A DNA stretch of 64,000 bases, taken from assembly GCA_019802505.1 (NCBI GenBank), contig JAFMOC010000387.1, forward strand, positions 634,501 through 698,500, read 5' to 3'. The notes below the pieces were generated by a model, which was given only the letters and a program-made list of their open reading frames with translations, had not been told where the DNA came from and made no database searches. Below are positions 57,404-64,000 of this stretch, one piece after another. Positions within the stretch are counted from its first letter, which is position 1, and the number at the start of each line of letters is the position of its first letter. The position numbers and the translations under genes were made by a program. The stretch is from Corydoras sp. C115 (Eukaryota > Chordata > Actinopteri > Siluriformes > Callichthyidae).

Positions 57404-57907
57404 TGTTACGCCAGGGCACGCTGCCCGAATAATGGCGGTGCAGCGCGGTGCGGTGATGAATCACAGAGCCAGGTGACCAGGTAAGCAAACACAAAGCTCT
57501 TTAATGGCTAAACGCGGAAGCGCCGCTAGAAGGAGCCGAGAGCGAGGGACAGCAAAACCGCGGGTGCAGCGGGAACGCCGCTGAAGACATGATAACGTGT
57601 GACACACCCCGAATAATGCAGAGAACATGCAAACAGCGGAAAAGCCGCTGAATGCCGAGAGATACACAGAAATAATAATAATCACCAAAACACCCGACGT
57701 GACGCTTGAGCGGGAGCTCAAACGAACTCAATGCTGACCTACTGGCTGCACGGCCGGAATCCCTCAAATGCACTCAGTAGGTCGCACGTGATCAGGTAGG
57801 ACCCAATCCCTGCCCAAGGGGGTGGGTCCTACCTACGGAAGCCTGTAACGGCCGAAAACCGATACACGGGAGGCAGGGAGGAGGGGCCCAACCCTCCTAA
57901 CCTGACA
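57404..57907 (-). repeat. Family C solo LTR with TSD
   Basis: Ends TGTTACGCCAGGGC and CCTAACCTGACA, 504 bp, flanked by CTTCT on both sides (57399-57403, 57908-57912). It holds stem-loop units at 57567 and 57634 and a weaker one near 57513. This copy defines the LTR length of the family. Confidence 0.93.
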
Positions 57908-57912
57908 CTTCT

Positions 57913-58859
57913 TCTTTATAAACTGCAGTTTTGTAATTTAAAAAGAGAAAACATTAATCAGCATGTTTCATTTTTATTCTCAAATGAATACATTTAAAGC
58001 AAATTTTAACAATTTTGAGGTCTTAATGAATATAAATTTGTAAAATTAATATTTATTTTCCAAAGTTTAATGCATAAAATATAGTGAAATGTATGTATTA
58101 CTCTGCATGATGTAACCTGAGGGAAAACGGATTATAAATATTAAAAAGTGATTCATTTAATATATATGAACCTGTTTATTCATTTATTACTTTAATATCA
58201 TTAATTCTGTTTTTAAGTTCTATTATGTTTTTTGAAAATCTGCACAAACACAAAGATTCATACCAATCTATTAGTTTTTATCTGATGAGTCACTCTTCTG
58301 ATTCTCTGATTCACTTGTAATCGATTCAGACGATTTAGTTTACAATCTCCTACTTTATAACTTCAGTTACTGGTTTAACTTTTTATTGTGAACTGGAGGT
58401 TTTATGTTTTGTGTTTATAAAATCATAATTTATTAAACATTTTAATATCTCAATCTGAGAACAATTCTGTTTGAATCGATACTATGAAAGAGAATCATTA
58501 CCATGTTTTAAGTCACTTCTTATATTAGTGCACTACCTAGGGTGTGAAACACCAAATGTTAAAACAAAAGAAGTGCACTTCCTTATTAAATATTCTGCAT
58601 TTAAATTCATACCAACTGTCATTTTTCTTTTTCTGGCTACAAGCTACAGTGATAGCTACAGCTTTTAAATTTTCATCTGTATTGATATGAACATGATCCT
58701 ATGAAAAAAAAGGTAAATTAAATTAACTTTATTTTAGTAATAAATTGTGCATGATGTAACATGAGGAACAGTGGATTATAAACATTATGAACTGATTATA
58801 TAAATAAGAACCAGTTTATTCTCACAACAAACAGGAACTTTATAAACTGGAATTTCTTT
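57913..58859. other. AT-rich DNA upstream of the NLR gene, no gene seen
   Basis: Only short frames. Two imperfectly repeated blocks (about 57920-58370 and 58690-58860) share phrases such as GATGTAACCTGAGG and GATGTAACATGAGG. Confidence 0.4.
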
Positions 58860-61137
58860 GCCGACTTGGTTACAGATACCCTTCCTAGCATCAGTAACTT
58901 CTTAACCCTTGACACCAACACTGCATCAAGCACATTCTGCTCCACCTTGGCTTCATGTCTTGATCAGGTCTGTCCAAAATCCACCAGGAAAACACATAGT
59001 TCTCCATCCAATCCATGGCTCACGGAGATGCTTCGGAAGCAACGTACTTCGCTTCGTTCTGCCGAAAGAAAGTGGCGCAAGTCTGGTCTGTCTTCAGACT
59101 TAGAAACTTACCAGTCTTCACTTGCCACTTTCTCCAAGGATGTAACTGCTGCGAAATCCTTGTTCTTCCAGTCCAAGGTAACATGCATCTCAGATGCCCG
59201 CACCTTATTCAGTACTTTCAACTCCCTACTAACTCCTCCCTCTCCCCCTCCCAACACTTCTCTGTCAGCTGATGTCTTTGCAACTTTTTTCACAGAAAAA
59301 ATTGAGGGCATCAGCAAACTCTTTCATACTCACCATTTCCACAGCACTACATCTCACACATCCAGCCATCCAACCCTCTCCTCCTTCTCCCCTGTCACAG
59401 AATCTGACATCTCCAAAATTCTTCTTGCCAGTAACCCAACTACTTGCCCCCTTGATTCCATCCCATCCCACCTTCTTCAATCCATTGCCTCCTCCATCAC
59501 ACCAGCTCTCACACACATCATTAACTCCTCTCTCACGTCAGGGACTTTTCCAAATTGTTTTAAACAAGCCATAGTCAAACCCCTACTCAAAAAACCTACG
59601 CTCAACCCAAATTTGGTCGAGAGCTACAGACCTGTTTCTCTTTTACCTTTCCTGTCTAAAACACTTGAACGGGTGGTATCCACACAGGTCTCCAAATTTC
59701 TTAATCAGAATAATCTCCTCGATCCCAATCAATCCGGTTTTAGATGTGGTCACTCCACGGAGACAGCATTACTCTCTGTGATTGACTCACTTAAATCTGC
59801 CAAAGCCAAATCTCAATCCTCGGTCCTCATTTTGTTAGACCTTTCGGCAGCTTTTGATACAGTAAATCATCAGATTCTACTGTCCACTCTAGCTGAATTA
59901 GGCTTTTCTGATACGACACTTGAATGGTTCCGATCCTATCTCACAGGAAGGACCTTCAAAGTGTCATGGAATGGGGAGATCTCTAACTCTCACCAAGTAC
60001 GCACTGGTGTGCCTCAGGGCTCTGTACTTGGTCCTCTCCTCTTCTCTCTTTACATGACATCACTGAGCACAGTCATCCAGGCGCATGGTTTCTCTTACCA
60101 CTGCTATGCTGATGACACTCAACTTCATCTGTCTTTTGCCCCTGATGACACCACCATCTCAAATCGAGTATCTGCATGCCTCTCCGACATATCTGTCTGG
60201 ATGAAGGCCCTTCATCTCAAATTAAACTTAGAAAAAACAGAGCTTCTCATTATCCCTGCTAAACCCTCAATCCATCACAACCTGACCTTCCAAATTGATG
60301 GCTCCACAATCTCCCCAACTGACTCGGTCCGGAACCTTGGGTTCACTATAGACTCCCACCTTAAACTCTCTGATCATGTGATCAAAACCGCCCGTTCTTG
60401 TAGATTCCTTCTTTATAACATAAGGAAGATCAGACCCTTTCTGACTGAACATGCTACCCAACTGCTTGTTCAAGCCCTAGTCTTATCCCGGCTTGATTAT
60501 TGTAATGCACTTCTTGCCGGTATCCCAAATTCCACCATCAGACCTCTTCAATTAATTCAAAACTCTGCAGCCCGACTCGTGTTTAACCAGCCCAAGCGAA
60601 CTCACGTCACTCCATTACTCACTTCCCTCCATTGGCTTCCTGTAGCTGCTCGCATTCAGTACAAGTCGCTGACTCTGGCATACAGAACCATTTCTGGATC
60701 TTCCCCCTCTTACCTTCACTCTATCTTTTCAAAATACACTCCGACTCGTTCACTTCGCTCCAGTGACGATTGTCGCCTGGCGATTCCACCTCACCGAGGA
60801 GCTAATTCTCATTCTGTGGCGTTCACCACTGCAAAATGGTGGAACGATCTTCCCAACTCTGTCCGTAAGGCAGAATCTTTAAACAGTTTTAAGAAACTAC
60901 TTAAGACGCATCTATTTACCAAATACCTGTTATAAAAAAAAAAAAAAAAAAAAAATTAAAAAATTAAAAAAAAAGGGGGGGGGGGGGGGGGGGGCGCAGC
61001 TTCGAATAACAATCAGGTTGATGAACTTACAGTATAGTTGGTTTTCTCCATGGCTTCTGACTTGTGGTGTTCTCATTTGTAAGTCGCTTTGGATAAAAGC
61101 GTCTGCTAAATGACTAAATGTAAATGTAAATGTCAAT
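58860..61137 (+). mobile_element. L2-clade LINE, 5'-truncated, with 3' tail
   Basis: It contains the open RT frame 58866-60935, an A-rich tract (60936-60975) followed by about 19 G, and a 3' end GTAAGTCGCTTTGGATAAAA to ATGTAAATGTAAATG. The endonuclease half is missing, as in most LINE copies. Confidence 0.9.
58866..60935 (+). CDS. L2 LINE reverse transcriptase fragment, 689 codons open
   Basis: The frame opens in the endonuclease-RT connector (CPKSTRKTHSSPSNPWLTEM, SADVFATFFTEKIEGI). RT blocks are [64 protein letters not shown] and YHCYADDTQLH. The C-terminal part follows (LVLSRLDYCNALLAGIP, LHWLPVAARIQYKSLTLAYR, WWNDLPNSVRKAESLNSFKK). No stop or frameshift is visible and the catalytic aspartates are present. 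The ATG at 58866 is only the first in the frame; the true start lay in lost 5' sequence. Without an endonuclease it cannot move by itself. Confidence 0.92.
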   Translation: MVTDTLPSISNFLTLDTNTASSTFCSTLASCLDQVCPKSTRKTHSSPSNPWLTEMLRKQRTSLRSAERKWRKSGLSSDLETYQSSLATFSKDVTAAKSLFFQSKVTCISDARTLFSTFNSLLTPPSPPPNTSLSADVFATFFTEKIEGISKLFHTHHFHSTTSHTSSHPTLSSFSPVTESDISKILLASNPTTCPLDSIPSHLLQSIASSITPALTHIINSSLTSGTFPNCFKQAIVKPLLKKPTLNPNLVESYRPVSLLPFLSKTLERVVSTQVSKFLNQNNLLDPNQSGFRCGHSTETALLSVIDSLKSAKAKSQSSVLILLDLSAAFDTVNHQILLSTLAELGFSDTTLEWFRSYLTGRTFKVSWNGEISNSHQVRTGVPQGSVLGPLLFSLYMTSLSTVIQAHGFSYHCYADDTQLHLSFAPDDTTISNRVSACLSDISVWMKALHLKLNLEKTELLIIPAKPSIHHNLTFQIDGSTISPTDSVRNLGFTIDSHLKLSDHVIKTARSCRFLLYNIRKIRPFLTEHATQLLVQALVLSRLDYCNALLAGIPNSTIRPLQLIQNSAARLVFNQPKRTHVTPLLTSLHWLPVAARIQYKSLTLAYRTISGSSPSYLHSIFSKYTPTRSLRSSDDCRLAIPPHRGANSHSVAFTTAKWWNDLPNSVRKAESLNSFKKLLKTHLFTKYLL

Positions 61138-61140
61138 GAA

Positions 61141-61288
61141 TTTTATGTGGCCTCTCAGCTCTAGGGATTCCCGGTTCGAATCCAAATCTGGGTGGAGTTT
61201 CCATGTTCTCCCCGTGTCCAAGTGCGTTTCCTCCCACAGTCCAAAAACATCGATCAAGGTTAAATTAATTCTCCAAATTGCCCCATAT
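61141..61288 (+). repeat. V-SINE head, cut by an LTR
   Basis: GGATTCCCGGTTCGAATCC (B box), GGTGGAGTTTCCATGTTCTC and CTCCCACAGTCCAAAAAC, plus strand. The SINE breaks off at 61288 where the family B LTR begins. The rest should lie past the window end. Confidence 0.85.
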
Positions 61289-61647
61289 TGTAACAGGTGC
61301 CTAGGGCACCTGTCACCTGTTTTGCTGTTCTTTTGAGTTAATTAACTTTCATTGGTCGTTAGTTTAGTTAATTAACTCGTTCTTGTCATTGGTTTGTTTT
61401 GTGCACGTGGTCGGGTGTCTTTTTTTTTTCGGGTGTATTTATTTCCTGTGTTCCCCTTCCTCTGTGCACGTCGTTAATTTTATGTTCACGCACGTTAGTA
61501 CCTCTGTGTGTTTCGGTGTCACTACACCTTTAATAAAACTGGTTAATCTGCTACCTGCGTGCCTGGCTCCCTTCTGCGCATTAAGGCGCTGCGGCTCTGC
61601 GCTTCATTTGCGCAGCCGTCTTTAGTCCGAGGTAGGCGTGTGTGACA
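61289..61647 (+). repeat. Family B LTR (5' LTR of an element)
   Basis: 359 bp, TGTAACAGGTGCC to GTGTGACA, with AATAAAAC near 61534. The internal start GAACGACGTGCCGATC follows. No partner is seen before 64000. Confidence 0.82.
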
Positions 61648-62650
61648 GAACGACGTGCCGATCTATTTGGGGAGTCCAAAGCCCATGTAGGCTTTTTTTT
61701 AATTTTTCTTTGCAGGGGCCGTAAACCCTCGTACTCGCGGCACCCTCCGTCGTGTCCGCGAGTACGCCGGTATGCGAAGCCCGCCGTCGCGGAGCCGTAA
61801 GGACAGCTCTAACACAGTGATGTCGGAGTGTTGTGACTCCGATGATGAGTGGTTGTGGAGGTATGGATATGAGTCGCTCTGCGCAGAGGAGGGTCTCGAC
61901 CTGGTCGAGATCTCCGATGATGAGGTGGGCGAGTCGTACCTGTATGGGCATATTCTGCCCGTATGTACCCTCCTTAATTCTGAGGAGTTCTGGACTGATG
62001 GTCCAGTCCGGTTTGTAAAAACCCCCGTTGCGAGATCCAGACACGGAGCGCGCTGCCGGCGCAGAGCCAAGACGCAGCATGCGCACGGCGCAGCTGCTGA
62101 GCTCGATACGTGCGCTGCGGGGCAGTCACGTGATGCGTCCGCGGCGGACCGCGCCATGTCTGGGTCGCGCTGCGAGGGGGGCGGTACCGGAGCCACCGCT
62201 GAAGTGTGTAAATGTGGATGCATGTGGCGTGAGTGTGGTGAATCCCCCTGTCTCGTCTGTCCAGTCTGTCTTCCCCGTGTCGTATGAGTCTGTGGCTTTG
62301 TCGTTGGGCATTGCGGTGGGGGTGTACCTCTACTCTGTGCAGGATGGCGACACCGAGGTCCACCCAGTGTGCGTGCCCACCGAGGTCCACCCAGTGTGCG
62401 TGCCCACTGAGGTCCACCCAGCGTGCGTGCCCGCCGAGGTCCACCCAGTGTGGATGCCCGCCGAGGTCCACCCTGCATGCATGTCCGCCGTGGTCCAACC
62501 AGCGTGCGTGCCCGCCGAGGTCCAGCACCAGGGGCCGCACACCGCCCAGCCCGAGCACCAGGGGCCGCACGCCGCCCAGCCCGAGCACCAGGGGCCGCAC
62601 GCCGCCAAGCCAGAGTGCCAGGGGCGTCCACCTTGCCCCGCAGTGGGGGA
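61648..62650 (+). mobile_element. Internal region of the family B element with overlapping ORFs
   Basis: Frame 61772-62287 begins MRSPPSRSRKDSS and has an acidic segment (LDLVEISDDEVGESYLYG, then LNSEEFWTDGPVRF). A second frame, 62028-62690, carries the repeat peptides. A Gag-like role is possible because of position and of the similar layout in family C, but no capsid or zinc-knuckle motif is visible. A repeat at 62640 truncates or replaces the 3' side. Confidence 0.5.
62355..62627 (+). repeat. Two adjoining minisatellites: 27 bp and 30 bp
   Basis: Starts at 62355, 62382, 62409, 62436, 62463, 62490 and 62517 give 27-bp units (GAGGTCCACCCAGTGTGCG…). From 62523 come 30-bp units (GAGCACCAGGGGCCGCAC…) at 62523, 62553, 62583 and 62613. 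Both periods are multiples of 3 and encode EVHPVCVPT-type and EHQGPHAAQP-type repeats in one continuous frame. Confidence 0.92.
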
Positions 62651-62876
62651 CTCATCCTCCTTGAGCAGCCAGGCAGCAACAACAATGTAGGACAGCTATG
62701 TACAGATATTAAACAAATGGAAAAACTAACAACTGGAAAACTATATGTGAGTCCATTAGGGGGCGCCCTGCAGGACCGCCTTGTCAGGTTCCATCCAGTA
62801 TTCATCAGCATGGATGAAGATCTCCAGAAAGCCGGGGGACACCTTAAAAGAAACAGACAAGGAAGGCAGTTAGAGC
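62640..62876 (-). repeat. Second copy of the 27234-type repeat, tail missing
   Basis: Reverse complement of 27234-27460 (CAGCAACAACAATGTAGGACA, GCCCTGCAGGACCGCCTTGTC). The tail side at 62640 is joined to the family B element's ORF. Confidence 0.7.
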
Positions 62877-63176
62877 TAATATTACTTAATAATAAAGTAA
62901 TAATAAATAATAAATAATAAATAAAAATTACTTAATAATAAAGCACGGCATTTAATTAATAAGTAATTTATTGACACAGTTCAGTATGTGACTCCGGCAT
63001 CACTGACTAGAGCAGCATAACTAAAAGAGGCAGATACAGCAGACTCTACATAGTTGAGCGCCACACCCCCCCATTAATGATGAGGTGGGTGAAGAGGTGA
63101 AACGCCAGCATACACTGATCACAGATTACCCCCCAACACAGCCAAGCCTGAGATCTACATCTTTATCTACAGGGGG
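62877..63176. other. AT-rich simple repeat and unassigned DNA
   Basis: TAATAATAAATAA-type repeats fill 62877-62945. The rest shows no gene. Confidence 0.6.
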
Positions 63177-63672
63177 TTAATTAAACGCAAGATTAAATAA
63201 ATGTGTTTTTAATTTATTTTTAAAGATTAATAGTGATTCGGAATCACGAACAGTAACTGGAAGGCTATTCCAAAGTTGAGGAGCCTTGTGGGAGAACGCT
63301 CTTCCACCAGCAGTAATTTTATTTATTCTAGGAGCTAAGAGTAGACCAGCACCTTGAGATCGGAGCTCACGTGTTGGCTTGTACAATTGAATCAGCTCAC
63401 TCAGATACTGTGTAGCCTGATTATGTAGAATTTTATATGTTATCAATAAAATTTTGTACTCGATACGAAACTTAACTGGTAGCCAGTGCAAGTTTGATAA
63501 ATCAGGACTGATATTATCTTACTGGTTTTTAACTTTCTGGTTTTAGTTAAAACTCTAGCTGCAGCATTTTGCACAAGTTGTAATTTATGTAATGATTTAT
63601 TAGAACATCCTGTCAGAAGTGAATTACAATAATCTAACCTTGAGGTAATAAAAGCATAAATTAGTTTTTCTG
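63177..63672 (-). pseudogene. L2-clade LINE C-terminal relic, frameshifted
   Basis: From high to low: NTEKLIYAFITSRLDYCNSL and LHKLQLVQNAAARVLTKTRK (up to 63672), a frame change near 63480, then MHWLPVKFRIEYKILLITYK, GRAFSHKAPQLWNSLPVTV and the end FKNKLKTHLFNLAF at 63180. It is cut upstream by a family C LTR. Same family as 32610-33345. Confidence 0.85.
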
Positions 63673-64000
63673 TGTTACGAATCGGGGAGCGCTGCCCGGA
63701 AAATGGCGGAGCAGCGCGGTGTGGTGGAGAATCACAGAGCCGAGGACCAGGTAAGCAAAACACTACAAGCTTTAATGGCTGAACAGCGGGAACGCCGCTT
63801 GAAGTAGCCGGAAGCAAATAACAAATAGACTGGTGCAGCGGGAACGCCGCTGAGGACACGCGAGCACGTGACACGCACCGAAAAATACAGAGCTAAATCC
63901 CACACGAAAACACCCGACGTGATGTTTGAGCAGGAGCTCAAACGAACTCAATGCTGACCTACTGGTGGCTAAGCAGAGATGCCATAAATGCCGTCAGTAG
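63673..64000 (-). repeat. Family C LTR, cut by the window edge
   Basis: TGTTACGAATCGGGGAGCGC at its start, then TGGCGGAGCAGCGCGGTG, as in the other family C LTRs. Stem-loop units at 63784 and 63836. The other end is outside. Confidence 0.85.

Overview
The window is nuclear DNA of a ray-finned (teleost) fish. The evidence is the combination of fish transposons (Tc1-like elements with DD34E transposases, Rex1-like and Rex3/RTE LINEs, L1 and L2 LINEs, Ty3/Gypsy chromovirus, tRNA-derived V-SINEs of the DANA/HE1 type) and a FISNA-NACHT-LRR immune gene, an architecture expanded in teleosts. There is no sign of operons or other prokaryotic organisation. An otophysan fish such as a catfish or characin is my guess from the repeat mix, and it is not proven.

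One host gene can be modelled with confidence: an NLR (NLRC3/NLRP12-like) gene on the minus strand. It runs from a start codon at 55860 through seven introns to at least 21163. Eight coding exons (55805-55860, 50306-50431, 37339-37384, 34359-34563, 23925-25683, 23662-23835, 21676-21849, 21163-21336) have GT/AG borders and compatible phases, giving one open frame of about 904 codons. Downstream, a fourth LRR exon survives only as a relic of about 30 bp (18004-18034). It lies beside a Gypsy-type insertion, and no terminal or B30.2 exon was found. The introns are filled with transposons.

Layout from left to right. 1-5735: an L1 LINE (minus strand) split by a small LTR element that carries a Tc1 transposon inside its target-site duplication. 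6245-7861: a second Tc1. 7864-11400: AT-rich DNA that I cannot assign. 11400-17785: LTR-like, LINE, hAT, Rex1-like and Rex3 remnants. 18040-20934: a deleted Gypsy element (minus). 21163-25683: NLR LRR and NACHT exons with older Gypsy and SINE relics. 26520-32297: a Tc1/mariner-like DNA element containing a Gypsy copy (itself carrying two insertions) and another Tc1. 32610-37586: L2 and LTR relics, NLR exons 4 and 3, SINEs. 38038-43430: a GC- and CpG-rich LTR-element region with a Gag-like ORF and stacked tandem repeats. 43740-49545: a solo LTR interrupted by a nearly intact Gypsy chromovirus. 49771-57050: SINEs, hAT debris, NLR exons 2 and 1. 57404-64000: a solo LTR, a long L2 LINE, an LTR element with a minisatellite-rich ORF, an L2 relic and a further LTR cut by the window edge.

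Insertion order can be read from the nesting and from target-site duplications that I could see directly: TATAT at 1695-1699, GATAC at 18035-18039, CTATG at 43735-43739, ACCTG at 44021-44025 and CTTCT at 57399-57403. Three LTR families recur. Family A is at 1700, 33793, 51733 and 56932. Family B is at 43740 and 61289. Family C is at 38038, 42907, 57404 and 63673, and its copies share an iterated 17-bp stem-loop.
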